Assembly (NCBI GenBank): GCA_022424905.1 | Contig: JAKMGP010000172.1 | Span: 1-32,985, forward strand | DNA length: 32,985 nucleotides | Reading direction: 5' to 3' | From: Akkermansiaceae bacterium | Lineage (GTDB): Bacteria > Verrucomicrobiota > Verrucomicrobiia > Verrucomicrobiales > Akkermansiaceae | Shown here: piece by piece, positions 8,642 to 18,467 of the stretch | How positions within the stretch are numbered: position 1 is the first letter of the stretch | How the letters are laid out: every line of letters starts with the position of its first letter | The notes under the pieces: generated by a model | What the model was told of the DNA's origin: nothing | Database searches by the model: none | Seen by the model: only the letters and a program-made list of their open reading frames with translations | Translations under genes and position numbers: made by a program

Positions 8642-11137
8642 CTAGAATGCGAGGCGGTAAAAACGAGGGCCGCCCTCGTCTGGAATGGGCGCGACCATTC
8701 TGCGGTAGTTTTCTGGGAGATTCGTCTGATCAGAAGCTGGCAGTATTTCCGGCGAAATTGTTGTCCAGATTTTCAGATTTTCACTTGTTTCAATTCTATA
8801 TTCGAGGCCAGGGCCGGCTGCAATGGGTTCCCAAAAAGTTAGGTGAAGTTGGCCTGTTACATCATGAGTTATCTTAGGATATCCCGGTGGGATGGAAGCG
8901 TCCGGTTCGAGGATGGAATTACCGAAAGCGCTCTCAAGGGTATCTGAGAATCCATCTTGGTCGAGGTCGTCGATATCAGGGATGCCGATGATTAAGCTTG
9001 CGCCTGCTGAGGAGGAGACTTTGAGTCGAAGGTCATTATTTTTAAGGCCGCTTCCTTGAGCCCCCGATGGACGAAAATGTATTTCGGAAACAATGAAGCT
9101 CTCCTCTGAGCGATTAATTTTATGGCCTTCGATAAGGAGTGGCCGGATTGTTCCCGAACCGATCTGAAGAAGTGCTGAGATTTCATCTTCACTATCAGTT
9201 GTTCGGAGTGTCGCAAGCAGCACCGCTTGATTACCTTCGCTTATCAAAGATTCGGCATGTAGCTTCGTGATTGAATAGTCTTGTTCATGAGTCACTAAGG
9301 TCTGGTTTTCCCGGGCGAGAACTATCGGAGTTCGCCCTGCTCTTGCTGAGATTAGTGCGAGATCATTTCCAAGAGATCCCAACACTAAAATCCCTCTCTT
9401 TTGGGGAATTGGTGGTAGCAAATCCAGAGTCAGTAATAAATCGCGCCCTTCGATTAGATCGCCTTCCTGGATGATTAGATCAAGTTCTCCAGCCTTAGAA
9501 ATTGTAGCTACGAATTGATCATCAGTTTGGTTAACGGATCCTCCCGATAAACATCCACTGAAAATCAAATTGTCCTCCTTCAAGGAAATGGGGGCAAAAA
9601 ACTCCGAAATCGTGGAATTTTGAGGCAAACCACTGTAAGGCTGAAAAGCGGAGACGTGAGGGTAAAAATCCCCAGTATTCTTGGTTAAAATGACGCTTTT
9701 AGGTTCGCCTTGATTCCATTGGATTTGGGCCATAATTGCCATGCTACGGTCAGCAGAAAAAACCATCGGGGTATCTGGAATTGAACTTACGATTGGGAAA
9801 TCATTGGAATTTAGAAAATCACCTTCTATCAAAATGGGAGTGATAGATTCATCTCTCTGAAGAGCGACGATCCGTTTTTGATTACCTCCCGCTGAATCTT
9901 CGATAGAAGCCGAAAAAATGACAGTCTGGTCATAATCTGTCACGAAAGAGAATGTCTGATCAGGCGAAAAGGTAAAACCGGCTTCAATGGGGTCGGCTGG
10001 ACCATTTTCTATCGCGACGATTGTGGGATATTGGGGGTGGCCAACGAGGAGGGAGGAGAGTTCTTGGCCTGCCAAAAGAACCTTTGGAGCTAAGACGACT
10101 CTTTGATTGTTAAGGATCGCATGAGTGGTGTCTGATGAGATGAGATATGTTAAGTCTTCATTACCACCCGGGACCTGCAAGCCCGACATCGCAGTTTGAA
10201 GCCCTCCGCTATGTAAAGCAAACCGAGTTCCATCATTGGTTTGGACTAATGCTAGATATTGCAAATCTCCCGATGCGGATATAATCGGTGGAAATAAATC
10301 GAGGTAGTTTTGCTGGGGTGTTTTCGAAGCCCATAAAGTGCCACGGATCATAAGTTCCTGGAAATCTGGTTGGGACCAAGTCCGTGCATCATGGCCGTTA
10401 GCGTGATAGAAAACCCGGCCATTCTGCTCATTTCTCACCCAAGTATAAGGTTCGTCCCACCCGCCATGGTCCTCTCGATAACTTAAAAGTGTGATATCAC
10501 GATTTAGGTTTTGGTGGAGGTAGGGCTCATCAAAACTTGAGTATGGAGACAGGCCTTGGAGGATCGGATGATTGAGATCTACCGAATATGTTTCATCGCC
10601 TGCAAAGGGGAAATTTGGATGGATAGCAAGATTGTCAGGCAATTCTCCCGGAGCTTGTATAAGCCTAGCTGTGAATTGAGCGATAGAATGGTGCCCTCGA
10701 AACGCTCCCCCAAGAATCCTCGCGAGAGTTGCGTTACTTCGTGCGACATAGGCAATAACATGCATACCAACCATCCCACCTCCACTTTGAATATAGTTTT
10801 CTAGGGCGGAGGTTTGCGCTGGCGAAAAGGCATCGTGATTACCAAAGAAAAAAGAGCCGTGGTATTGATTGAGATTACTGAGATTTAGATCGTTACGATT
10901 AGTGGAGGTCGTGAATTGAATTCCACGTTCCCCAAATTTTTGACGCACCGAAGATAAAAAAGAGGCAGGGCGATGGTGAGAATTATTTTGTTGCGAGAAG
11001 TAAAAAATCTTCTTTATGGAAGGAGAGGGACCGCCTGATGCGACGTGCACCTCAACCTCTGCCTTGAGCCCACCGGCTAACAAGGTCCCTAAGCCTAGGA
11101 AAACCTGCATTGTCGAAGATTTATTTTTCGTTCTCAT
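8642..11137 (-). CDS. Exported ThuA-domain protein with repeat region and C-terminal Ca-type module
   Basis: Start ATG at 11137 is chosen for its normal signal peptide (MRTKNKSS...LGLGTLLAGGLKA); a TTG at 11155 with an AAGGGTGG site is the alternative. The first about 280 residues form a ThuA-like (class I glutamine amidotransferase fold) domain: KKIFYFSQQNNSHHRPAS, GSFFFGNHD, FSPAQTSALENYIQSGGGMV, NGRVFYHANGHD and LMIRGTLWASK. ThuA-like domains are common beside sulfatases and sugar oxidoreductases, but their activity is poorly defined. About 450 residues follow of degenerate beta-rich repeats marked by 'I/L-x-EGD/H' turns (ILIEGDFL, IIQEGDLI, LLIEGHKI). Then come DIDDLDQDGFSDTLESAFG and the C-terminal YRIETSENLKIW...PRFYRLAF module. 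It is the last gene of a leftward operon. It stops 7 bp from the convergent small gene at 8634, with no terminator hairpin visible between them. Confidence 0.82.
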   Translation of the reverse strand: MRTKNKSSTMQVFLGLGTLLAGGLKAEVEVHVASGGPSPSIKKIFYFSQQNNSHHRPASFLSSVRQKFGERGIQFTTSTNRNDLNLSNLNQYHGSFFFGNHDAFSPAQTSALENYIQSGGGMVGMHVIAYVARSNATLARILGGAFRGHHSIAQFTARLIQAPGELPDNLAIHPNFPFAGDETYSVDLNHPILQGLSPYSSFDEPYLHQNLNRDITLLSYREDHGGWDEPYTWVRNEQNGRVFYHANGHDARTWSQPDFQELMIRGTLWASKTPQQNYLDLFPPIISASGDLQYLALVQTNDGTRFALHSGGLQTAMSGLQVPGGNEDLTYLISSDTTHAILNNQRVVLAPKVLLAGQELSSLLVGHPQYPTIVAIENGPADPIEAGFTFSPDQTFSFVTDYDQTVIFSASIEDSAGGNQKRIVALQRDESITPILIEGDFLNSNDFPIVSSIPDTPMVFSADRSMAIMAQIQWNQGEPKSVILTKNTGDFYPHVSAFQPYSGLPQNSTISEFFAPISLKEDNLIFSGCLSGGSVNQTDDQFVATISKAGELDLIIQEGDLIEGRDLLLTLDLLPPIPQKRGILVLGSLGNDLALISARAGRTPIVLARENQTLVTHEQDYSITKLHAESLISEGNQAVLLATLRTTDSEDEISALLQIGSGTIRPLLIEGHKINRSEESFIVSEIHFRPSGAQGSGLKNNDLRLKVSSSAGASLIIGIPDIDDLDQDGFSDTLESAFGNSILEPDASIPPGYPKITHDVTGQLHLTFWEPIAAGPGLEYRIETSENLKIWTTISPEILPASDQTNLPENYRRMVAPIPDEGGPRFYRLAF

Positions 11138-11200
11138 AGCCTTTAAAAGTCTCAAGCCACCCTTTCAAAGGAAAGGGGCGATCAGAGGAAGAAGAATCAA

Positions 11201-12655
11201 TTAGAGTCGTGGTGGATTCACTGGAGTTGTTGGGGTTTTCCCACTTGATTTAAGACGTAGGCTTTTCCGGAGCAATCCTATTTGCTTTCGAATCTCTGGG
11301 CTGGGGTCTCTAGCCAAGTTATGAAATTCGTTGGGGTCGTCGGCATGATCATAGAGCTCAATTCCTGCTTTCCCTTCTGACCATTCGGTATAGCGCCATC
11401 TGGTTGTTCGGATACTACAACCCATCGTCATTTTCTTCAGGCGGTTGTCGGGAGGCCTTAGAATTTGGGTGATGGCTTCTCCTTTCCATTCAGCCAAAGG
11501 GTTTTCGAGTAAGGGCGCAAGGCTGCGACCGGCCAGCTTTTGCGTTTGTGGGTGAGGCAGGCTAGCGAGATTAATTAGGGTTGGGTATATATCGACAAAC
11601 TCTACGATTTGACTGGAGCTTTTCCCATTTCCTCGGGCCCGCGGATCGAGAAAAATAAGAGGGGCACGGGCCCCCTCTTCAAATAGGGTGCGCTTTTGCC
11701 AGATTCCTTGATGTTCTCCAAGGTGGTAACCGTGATCGCTCCAAAAAACGATAATAGTGTTTTGAGCTAAGCCGAGTTCGCCGAGCGAGTTTAGAATGCG
11801 CCCGACTTGAGCGTCCACGAATGAGACGCACGCATAGTAGGCTTGCAGCGCTTTCAGGCAGGTCTGTTCTTCGAGGTTATAATTAGGAATGGGGTTGTTG
11901 TGGGCAAAAGCAGCAGCAGGAATATCTTCCCGATCATCTGCTGGGGCAAAGGGTAGCCGCAACTTTTCGATCGGATAGAGGTCGAAGTATTTTTTGGGAG
12001 CGACGTAAGGGGTGTGCGGTCGAAAAAACCCTACCGCGATGAAGAATGATTCATCTTTGTGCTCCTTTATCAATTTGATGGCCTCGCTTGCAATCATGCC
12101 GTCAGTTTGCTCTTCATCGGTGCCGTCAGCAGCAAGCCAACTGAGAGCCCCGGAGATTTTTCGGTGGGGTTCGGCATTAAATATCAACTCTTCGTCGGTT
12201 TTATCTCTGCCCCTCGGGTTAATTGTTTTTTGCCATGAAGGAGCATCGTCGAAGCCATCTGTTCCAATGCTGGCAGGGACATTATAATGATAGATCTTAC
12301 CGACTCGCGAGGTTGCGTATCCGTTGTTGAGGAAGTGTTGCGAGAGAGTGGTGACCTCCGGAACTTCGTCGCGGAAGTGGCGATCGAGATCATAGACCTT
12401 GATCTGATCGGGACGCAGCCCAGTCATTAATGAAGCTCGGCTAGGGTTGCATAAGGGGATTTGATTGTATGCCCGATCAAATCGCACTCCCCGCATCGCA
12501 AGGCGATCAATGTGGGGTGTTTTGGCGACAACATCACCATAGCAACCGAGAGAGGTGGCGAGGTCGTCGACCGCGATGAAAAGGACATTTGGATTTTTAA
12601 CCTTGCTGTGAAGAAGGCCAAAACAAGGAATAAGCGTTAGAAAAACACGAATCAT
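11201..12655 (-). CDS. Sulfatase, iduronate-2-sulfatase-like
   Basis: Type I formylglycine-dependent sulfatase, 484 aa, hydrolysing sulfate esters outside the cytoplasm (signal peptide [18 protein letters not shown]). The activation motif is C69-N-P-S-R followed by [10 protein letters not shown]69 would be converted to formylglycine by an FGE or anSME enzyme that is not in this window. Metal-site pieces are VDD (29-31) and [31 protein letters not shown] and [20 protein letters not shown] resemble iduronate-2-sulfatases, pointing to a uronate or similar sulfated sugar in a polymer. The start lies 10 bp after the stop of the upstream LTD/CotH gene without a Shine-Dalgarno, so translation is probably coupled. 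The exact substrate cannot be told. Confidence 0.93.
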   Translation of the reverse strand: MIRVFLTLIPCFGLLHSKVKNPNVLFIAVDDLATSLGCYGDVVAKTPHIDRLAMRGVRFDRAYNQIPLCNPSRASLMTGLRPDQIKVYDLDRHFRDEVPEVTTLSQHFLNNGYATSRVGKIYHYNVPASIGTDGFDDAPSWQKTINPRGRDKTDEELIFNAEPHRKISGALSWLAADGTDEEQTDGMIASEAIKLIKEHKDESFFIAVGFFRPHTPYVAPKKYFDLYPIEKLRLPFAPADDREDIPAAAFAHNNPIPNYNLEEQTCLKALQAYYACVSFVDAQVGRILNSLGELGLAQNTIIVFWSDHGYHLGEHQGIWQKRTLFEEGARAPLIFLDPRARGNGKSSSQIVEFVDIYPTLINLASLPHPQTQKLAGRSLAPLLENPLAEWKGEAITQILRPPDNRLKKMTMGCSIRTTRWRYTEWSEGKAGIELYDHADDPNEFHNLARDPSPEIRKQIGLLRKSLRLKSSGKTPTTPVNPPRL

Positions 12656-12665
12656 GTACTGGAGT

Positions 12666-15600
12666 TTACGGATTCATCTCAACCGAAAGTCGAAAGTATT
12701 TGCTTCCGGATAAGGTGGGTGTCGCAGCACGAACGGTAATATAAGTGATCCCGTTAGCTTGAGGATTAGAGGTCACGACGCTAGTATCACTCCTCCAGTT
12801 AATGAGATCGTCACTGGTCTCGGTGGTAATCGTTACGTCGCTGAGGTTTGAGCGAACTTGATAAGTGAAAGTCGCTAAGAGTTCGTCGTTGACCGTCGTG
12901 AAAGAGGCCTGCCTGACAACTGTATTTGTTAAATCAGCGCCTTGGGCGTAGAGAACCAAATTGGCATCTGAAGTTCCGTTGGCGATATCTCCGGGGCTTG
13001 ACCCGGGTGTTGTTGGGCTACCGTAAGTTTGCTTAGCCCATTGGGTGTAAGAAAGCTTGGTTTCAAACCCCGGGGTCCCATTTGGAGTGTTTGAAGCTTG
13101 CCACTTTCCGGCTTCACCAAGCTGACTCGAGGGTGTCCTCGCACTTACGAGATACAAACTTGGGCCATTGCCATCTGGCATGGTTGGCCACGGGTCCTTA
13201 TCGTTGTATTGGAAGGAAAAGACGACGTTGTTTTCAGTGTCTCGCAGCTCGAGAGTTTCGCCTCCGTTCGAGAGATTTGAATCACGATCAAATTCACCGA
13301 GTATAATTGCTTCATTTTCAATTCCATATCTAGCGAGGAAGGCTTGGCGATGACTTACGATAATTCTTCGCGCGCTCGGAGCGATGGTGCTCCCCTGTGG
13401 AAAGGTAAAAGCTAAGCCTCGTGTAAATTGGTAATCGCTGAGGTCGATTTCATTTCCTGAAGTATTTAGAAGCTCAAGGAATTCATAATCGTCTTTATTG
13501 GCTGAGACTGCGAGTTCTCCAGCGGTTGAGGCATCTGCGGGATGATAATGAATTTCGGTGACGAGAAGGTTTTCGGCACTCGCGGGATTAGCGATGGAAA
13601 AATAGGATTCTGTGAGAGCAGACCATTGCCCGGACTCAGTCAGGGTGCGAGCTTTGATGATCCTACTCGTATTGAGCTCAATGGGGCCTGAATACGAGCG
13701 CGCTGAAGGAGAGATCTGTGACGGTGTAGAATTGCTAGAGGTCAATGCCGCTTCGATGAGGAAGTCGCTGCTTCGAGGTGAGGTATTTTGCCCGTGAATG
13801 GCCAAAACGTTTGTGCCTACTTGGAGTTGGGATACCTGAGGTGTAAGGTCAAAGTTTTCAAAAACAACGGCTTCATCGTCACTGGTTGGTGATGAAGCTG
13901 TCGAGTTCCAGGCTGATGTGCCATAGTTCGACCAAGAAACTAAGGTGCCATTGAGATAGGCTGCAAAGCCATCATCGTAACGCATCTGAAGAAGGAGTGA
14001 GCTCAGGGATTCAAGCGTCTTTAGATCTGGGACCTCAAACTGGTAGCGTAGGTAAAGAGAGGGATTCGTGTCCCACATCTCATCAACAGCAGTCGATATG
14101 AAGGGAAGGTAATTTCCTCTTGAACTTCGTTCATACCCAACACCATTGGTTCCGGAGATCCAGCTGGTGAGGTTGGAAGGCGAGTTGATGGAACGCCACG
14201 AAAAGCCAATCTCGTTGTCGATGAGAGCATCGGGAATGATGACGCGAACATTTGAGTTTTCTCCGATTAAGGTAGTTGTGGACGTGAACCCTGCGAGGCG
14301 TGGATCACTACCGTCAGTGGTGTAGTAGATGGTTGAATTATTTGTCCCGGTATTCATCGAGACTTCAATGGGTGTTGCCGAGTTTGCTCCGAAAGGTAGG
14401 ACGAGTGGCGCTTCGATGTCTGGATAAAGGCTCACTTGGCGGAATTGATCTAGGATTTCCGCAGTCCGATTGGGCAGGAACTGATCTCGAACCCAGTTCA
14501 CTGCCGGTAACCATTCATCATTTCGAGTAAATGGGGAAAACCTGTCTTGCTCGAGCCATGCTTGGACACCCCAGCGGGCTGATTCGGCTACGACAGGACT
14601 TCGCACGGCGTCGGTGTAGTGGCTCCAGTTTTCTCTTAGAGGGCCGAGGGTCAGAGCCCCTCCGAAAAAGCAGTGTTTCCTGAGTCGATCTGCGAAGAAT
14701 AATTGGAATTCGGGATATCTGCGCAAGGCATCATAAATAATTCCAGGTGATCGCGCATTTTTGATGCGGCTGAAATCGTTTTCAAATGTCTGTAAATCTG
14801 AAAAGGGAATACCCATCGACATCTCAGCATCCCAGTTATAGAAAAAAAACTTGGTTGTGCCATTGCGGCTCTTTCGCCCGACATACCAATTCTTGTCATC
14901 GGAGAAGGTTGAGATATCCCGACCGTTGAGAAAAAAGGGAGAGAGCCAATCTTCGTCACTCGCCCAGATTCGTTGGATCATGGCATCGGCAAAATTCTCG
15001 AGATCCAGATATTCCTGAATTGCTGCGTAGTCGTTGCTAGAGTTGATCCCGCTTTCTGCGAGATCAATGAGAGCGTCCCACGCCGTCCGGCTACCGGCTT
15101 CGACTTCCTGGCCGTGTTTGACGACATCCCAATCTTCTGGATCACCTCCGTGGTGGTCTGCGTTGTAGTGCTCATGGGGGAATTCTTGCAATTCGTAGAG
15201 TCCCCAGTATTGCCCGTTAAGAAAAACATTCACATGGCGTCCATATGGAGAGGGTTGGCCCATCTCTCTTTGCAGTTCGTGTAAAAATTGGTTACGGACA
15301 AAGCTGGCCTCCCGCCACCTGCTGTCGAAGGTCCAAGCATCGTGACCGCCCCCTCTGAGAAGGAGGGATTTGAAACTCTTTACGGGTGAGCTTGGAAAGA
15401 CTTCATGTTCCAACCGGGAGTTGCCATAGTCGTCGCGAAAGTAGATCCTCAGTGGTTTTTTAGGATGCTGTCGCGAGTTGCCTCCGTGGATACGAAGGCC
15501 TGCGGGTTCATGGACCGAATCATCGGGGTTTGCTGGATTAAAATATTCGAAGTGAATTTCGCGTTCACTCCCCCGGCCCTTATCGTCTGGATTTTCGTAG

Positions 15601-16496
15601 ATCCCTCTTCGGCCAAGAACGGTGTCTTGCTCAAATGAGAGCGAGACTACGGGGAGTCCTTTCAGTGCTTCGCGAAGCTCGTCCCGGTAGGTGAGGGAGT
15701 TGGCGATCTCCGGATTCATCTCCGATTGATTGATGATGTCTCCGGTGAATAAATAGGATTGCGCATCAACATTTGTTGGAACCATTCCCTCTTTATAAGC
15801 CATCGCACGCACTATTGTGCTAGATGCAATGAGAAAAGGGCCGTCGTAAATGATCCCTGTTTCTGGAGTGGGCTTCGTTCCGTTGAGGGTGTAGCGGATG
15901 GAAGCGTCATCAGTTTGGGTTGAAATTCCGGTAACAAAAAAACCTTCGTAGAAACCTCTCTTCTTAGTGAAGACCGTGTCGGCTACGAATCCGATCAAAG
16001 CAGTTCCATTCATTTCCCTAGGAGAAGGAGGATCAAAGAACCCCTTGATGCCGTTGCGTTCAATCCCGTAGGAAATATCGCTTCTTTGTTTCGGGTAATC
16101 CTTAAATTCCGAGACGATTTGCCCAGCCGCATTGGACAGCTGCAAAGATCCGCCGGAAGCCGCGATTGAAAAATTGGTGTGAAGTCGGTTGGAGTCCAAT
16201 CTATTTTTTCCTGAGGAAAACACAATTATCCGACCATAAGCTGGTAAACTTGTGCCAGCGGGGAAGGTCCATTTTTGCGGAGTCTCTGGGTCATCACTCA
16301 AAGAATAACCAGTGAGGTCAGCTTCGAGATTTTCAGGATTATGAATCTCAATCCAGTCGCTTGATTCACCATCCTCGTCTTTGAGGGAGGATTGATTGCT
16401 TGCTAGAAATTCGGAGATGACGGGCCCTGCTTTTACTCCGCTGGTCGCGACGAAAAATCCAGTTAGAAGCGCATAACGGAACATCTTTCTAAACAT
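12666..16496 (-). CDS. Exported multidomain lamin-tail / CotH kinase-like protein (1276 aa)
   Basis: Signal peptide [23 protein letters not shown]. Domains by rough residue: lamin-tail domain 25-155 ([38 protein letters not shown]); chitobiase-type beta-sandwich 190-245 ([15 protein letters not shown]); CotH kinase-like domain about 279-620 ([56 protein letters not shown]); a second [10 protein letters not shown] sandwich near 725; a galactose-binding-like domain about 795-930 ([18 protein letters not shown]); a second lamin-tail domain 979-1140 ([20 protein letters not shown]); C-terminal [11 protein letters not shown]...KYFRLSVEM module. Known CotH proteins phosphorylate spore-coat proteins. 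Whether these large bacterial versions are active kinases is not known. Its place between the SGNH hydrolase and the sulfatase suggests work on, or attachment to, an extracellular polymer. Confidence 0.88.
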   Translation of the reverse strand: MFRKMFRYALLTGFFVATSGVKAGPVISEFLASNQSSLKDEDGESSDWIEIHNPENLEADLTGYSLSDDPETPQKWTFPAGTSLPAYGRIIVFSSGKNRLDSNRLHTNFSIAASGGSLQLSNAAGQIVSEFKDYPKQRSDISYGIERNGIKGFFDPPSPREMNGTALIGFVADTVFTKKRGFYEGFFVTGISTQTDDASIRYTLNGTKPTPETGIIYDGPFLIASSTIVRAMAYKEGMVPTNVDAQSYLFTGDIINQSEMNPEIANSLTYRDELREALKGLPVVSLSFEQDTVLGRRGIYENPDDKGRGSEREIHFEYFNPANPDDSVHEPAGLRIHGGNSRQHPKKPLRIYFRDDYGNSRLEHEVFPSSPVKSFKSLLLRGGGHDAWTFDSRWREASFVRNQFLHELQREMGQPSPYGRHVNVFLNGQYWGLYELQEFPHEHYNADHHGGDPEDWDVVKHGQEVEAGSRTAWDALIDLAESGINSSNDYAAIQEYLDLENFADAMIQRIWASDEDWLSPFFLNGRDISTFSDDKNWYVGRKSRNGTTKFFFYNWDAEMSMGIPFSDLQTFENDFSRIKNARSPGIIYDALRRYPEFQLFFADRLRKHCFFGGALTLGPLRENWSHYTDAVRSPVVAESARWGVQAWLEQDRFSPFTRNDEWLPAVNWVRDQFLPNRTAEILDQFRQVSLYPDIEAPLVLPFGANSATPIEVSMNTGTNNSTIYYTTDGSDPRLAGFTSTTTLIGENSNVRVIIPDALIDNEIGFSWRSINSPSNLTSWISGTNGVGYERSSRGNYLPFISTAVDEMWDTNPSLYLRYQFEVPDLKTLESLSSLLLQMRYDDGFAAYLNGTLVSWSNYGTSAWNSTASSPTSDDEAVVFENFDLTPQVSQLQVGTNVLAIHGQNTSPRSSDFLIEAALTSSNSTPSQISPSARSYSGPIELNTSRIIKARTLTESGQWSALTESYFSIANPASAENLLVTEIHYHPADASTAGELAVSANKDDYEFLELLNTSGNEIDLSDYQFTRGLAFTFPQGSTIAPSARRIIVSHRQAFLARYGIENEAIILGEFDRDSNLSNGGETLELRDTENNVVFSFQYNDKDPWPTMPDGNGPSLYLVSARTPSSQLGEAGKWQASNTPNGTPGFETKLSYTQWAKQTYGSPTTPGSSPGDIANGTSDANLVLYAQGADLTNTVVRQASFTTVNDELLATFTYQVRSNLSDVTITTETSDDLINWRSDTSVVTSNPQANGITYITVRAATPTLSGSKYFRLSVEMNP

Positions 16497-16567
16497 GCGC
16501 TCTTATTGCGAAAGAACAATCAATGAGTTGTAGTTTGGAGGTCTTAATTTGATGCTTTTAAGGAATT

Positions 16568-17440
16568 TCAGTTAATGCCAGCGGCTTTTTCTTTTGCTTC
16601 TTCGAGTGAAAGGCCAGCTTTAACGCCAGGACGGGTGTGGCCGATATGAGTGAGCCAAGCGGGGGCAAGGATGTTTTGTTTGGACTGAAATTTTTTGACG
16701 AGGCTGCTTGGGAGTTTTGGGAGTGGTTGTTTTAGGAGGGCTTGATAAATGGTTTGGGCCATCAGACGGTGGCCGTCCCGGTTGATATGAACGCCATCAT
16801 TGGAGAGGTGGTAATCTGGATCGATAGTTCGTTTTTCTACCATGTGTTTGTTGATCGGTGTGTGAATATCGGCAACTTGGACAACACGTGATTTCAGCGA
16901 GAGGATGAAGGTGGCGTAGCAAGCGATTACTTCGGAGTCGTAGTGCTGGTAAATTTTGGTCCAGGAAAAGACGGGCGAATTTTTTCCAACAAGCTTGTTC
17001 TTTATCCCAGGAGCTTGGGGATCAAAAGGGGGTGGGGTAAGGAGAATGAGTTGGGCGCCGGAGGCATTAACTTTGTCAATCAGGCTATGAATCCCTTTTT
17101 GATATTGGATGAATCTACGCCCTGAGAAAGGGTGATAAATGCCATCGTTCATACCGTAACAGGCGATGACGAGATCGGGGTTGATTTTGCTAAGGGCGCG
17201 GGTGAGGCGCTCGGTAACATCAGGTCTGGGGAAGGGATGAGGTGGTTCGGAGAGGCCGGTCACTCCTTCGGAAGGAAGGCCTAGGGGGATGATTTCGGGA
17301 GTGTGTTCCTGAAGTGCGAGGGCCGCTTGGAGGTCGACGACATAGTCGCGAGCGGCGGTGATGGAGTCACCAAGGAAGAGGATACGATTGGCAGTGAGAA
17401 GAGGGCTAGGCTCCCTTGCGAGATCACTTTTTTTTCCTAT
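16568..17440 (-). CDS. SGNH/GDSL hydrolase, frame without a normal start (-1 continuation of the upstream gene)
   Basis: SGNH-fold esterase or acetylhydrolase, about 290 aa if read from the A9 run. Block I is LFLGDSIT (catalytic Ser codon at 17365-17363). Then come SEGVTGLSEPPHPFPRPD, block III IACYGMNDGIYHPF, LLTPPPFDP and block V LSNDGVHINRDGHRLMA with the Asp/His pair. This is the carbohydrate-esterase-like branch common in Planctomycetes and Verrucomicrobia. The first GTG (17263) would remove block I. Between 17446 and the GDSIT codons there is no ATG, GTG or TTG in this frame, and no signal peptide. The frame is the -1 frame of the propeller gene, which ends at 17437 just after nine A's (17440-17448). 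Slippage there would yield one exported two-domain protein of about 589 aa. Alternatives are a sequencing error in the run, a broken gene, or a non-standard start. Confidence 0.8.
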   Translation of the reverse strand: MGKKSDLAREPSPLLTANRILFLGDSITAARDYVVDLQAALALQEHTPEIIPLGLPSEGVTGLSEPPHPFPRPDVTERLTRALSKINPDLVIACYGMNDGIYHPFSGRRFIQYQKGIHSLIDKVNASGAQLILLTPPPFDPQAPGIKNKLVGKNSPVFSWTKIYQHYDSEVIACYATFILSLKSRVVQVADIHTPINKHMVEKRTIDPDYHLSNDGVHINRDGHRLMAQTIYQALLKQPLPKLPSSLVKKFQSKQNILAPAWLTHIGHTRPGVKAGLSLEEAKEKAAGIN

Positions 17441-18336
17441 TTTTTTTTAAGATGGGCGCGAACTAGGGCGCTTTGCTTGGCGTCAAGAATCTCCCAGCAA
17501 GCTAGACCGTTTCCGACAAGTTCGTATTCATCAAATGTCCAGACGACCTTTCTCTCTTTATCGAGTTCGACGATCTGGGGGTTCTTATCACCGGCGTGGC
17601 AGTTGCCGATGACAAGATTGCCATTCGGAAGCTCCTGAAGGTCGGTGGTCCAGGCGAGTTCGATATTGGTGCCGGGAATTTTCTTTTTCATTTCCCAAAC
17701 AACTTTTTTATCCGGAGAGATTTCGAGGATTGAATTGCCGCTTCCTGATGCGATGAGAGTATTCCCGTTTTTGAGACGGATTGCTCCGAAGACGCGAGTT
17801 TTGGTCGCGTATTCCCAGACGATTTTACCGGTGGAATCGTATTCGGTGACGACCCCGGGGCTTTCGGCACAGGAGAGGTAGTGGCCATTGGGAAGGCTTT
17901 TGAGCATGCGAGTTTGGTGGCGGCCATTTTTTGGCAAGGGGACTTCTTTGACAATCTTGCTCTTTTTGTCGAGGTGGACGATGCGCCCGACACCGCTTTC
18001 GGCGATCATGGTGTGGCCGTCTTTGAGGCGCTGGAATGCGTGAACGTTGGCACCCTTGGAGTCGTATTTCCAAGTGATTTCCTTCTGCAGGGTGATCTCG
18101 GAGGTAATGGACCAGGAGTCGTGAAAGAGAATGTTACCGTTGGGAAGAAATTGGAGATCGTGGTGTCCGGTGTGACCGCGTTCAGGGCCTCCAGTTTTAT
18201 GTTCCCAGATAACGGTTCCGTCGAGTTCGCAGATCGCAAGAATGTTTTTACCATAGGAAGCTCCCACGAGAACAAGGCGATCTTCTTTAGCCAAGAGGGT
18301 CAGGGGCAGAAGGAAGAGTAGAACAATCAGTTTCAT
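17437..18336 (-). CDS. Exported PQQ-like beta-propeller protein
   Basis: Start ATG 18336 gives the signal peptide MKLIVLLFLLPLTLLA; the upstream in-frame TTG at 18375 would add an unlikely leader. The mature part (about 285 aa) has at least five blades ending in a Trp-rich strand: GTVIWEH, KEITWKY, GKIVWEY, KKVVWEM, RKVVWTF. Each is followed by an L-x-N-G-N/H turn (FLPNGNILF, LKDGHTM, LPNGHYLS, LKNGNTLI, LPNGNLVI). This is the PQQ-like / quinoprotein-like propeller pattern; no PQQ-binding dehydrogenase residues are recognisable, so a binding or scaffold role is likely. The ORF stops at TAG right after AAA AAA AAA, where the -1 frame continues into the SGNH hydrolase. It is the first gene of the leftward operon. 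Confidence 0.83.
   Translation of the reverse strand: MKLIVLLFLLPLTLLAKEDRLVLVGASYGKNILAICELDGTVIWEHKTGGPERGHTGHHDLQFLPNGNILFHDSWSITSEITLQKEITWKYDSKGANVHAFQRLKDGHTMIAESGVGRIVHLDKKSKIVKEVPLPKNGRHQTRMLKSLPNGHYLSCAESPGVVTEYDSTGKIVWEYATKTRVFGAIRLKNGNTLIASGSGNSILEISPDKKVVWEMKKKIPGTNIELAWTTDLQELPNGNLVIGNCHAGDKNPQIVELDKERKVVWTFDEYELVGNGLACWEILDAKQSALVRAHLKKK
17440..17448 (-). promoter_or_regulatory. A9 slippery run joining propeller and SGNH frames (candidate frameshift site)
   Basis: On the minus strand the propeller gene reads CTT AAA AAA AAA TAG. Slipping back one base at the A9 run reads through as AAA ATA GGA AAA and continues without a stop into the GDSIT block of the SGNH hydrolase. Runs of nine A's are known sites for RNA polymerase slippage and A-AAA-AAx for -1 ribosomal shifting. 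A second A8 run follows at 17428-17435. Function here is inferred from frame geometry only. Confidence 0.45.
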
Positions 18337-18375
18337 GATTGAGGAGAATAAGGATAGAGGACGCCGGAGGTCCAA

Positions 18376-18467
18376 TACGGAATATTAAATTCTGAATAAG
18401 TAAGCTTGAGAAACGATCTTACTTGGACTCGCAGAGCACTTTTGAAAGGTGGGCGATGATCGCATTC
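18376..18467. other. Gap between carB and the exported-protein operon, with a weak hairpin
   Basis: It holds a perfect 7-bp inverted repeat (AAGTAAG at 18398-18404 with CTTACTT at 18418-18424, 13-nt loop). Leftward it is followed by AT-rich sequence but no T-run, so it is at most a weak terminator for carB. Any promoter for the operon starting at 18336 would also have to lie here; no convincing -35/-10 pair is seen. Confidence 0.35.

Noticed and set aside
17227-17235. GGGAAGGG as a KOPS motif pointing right
   Set aside because: A single occurrence in a G-rich stretch is expected by chance.
16568-17263. SGNH hydrolase starting at GTG 17263
   Set aside because: It would discard the conserved GDSIT block with the catalytic serine, which is in the same open frame just upstream.
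17281-17427. GTG frame of 48 codons with an AGGA site at 17435-17438, beginning with a hydrophobic stretch
   Set aside because: It is in a different frame from the hydrolase and overlaps the GDSIT codons, so it cannot supply its signal peptide; probably chance.
17881-18321. 146-codon + strand frame opposite the propeller gene
   Set aside because: Antisense shadow; the minus-strand frame has a signal peptide and blade repeats.
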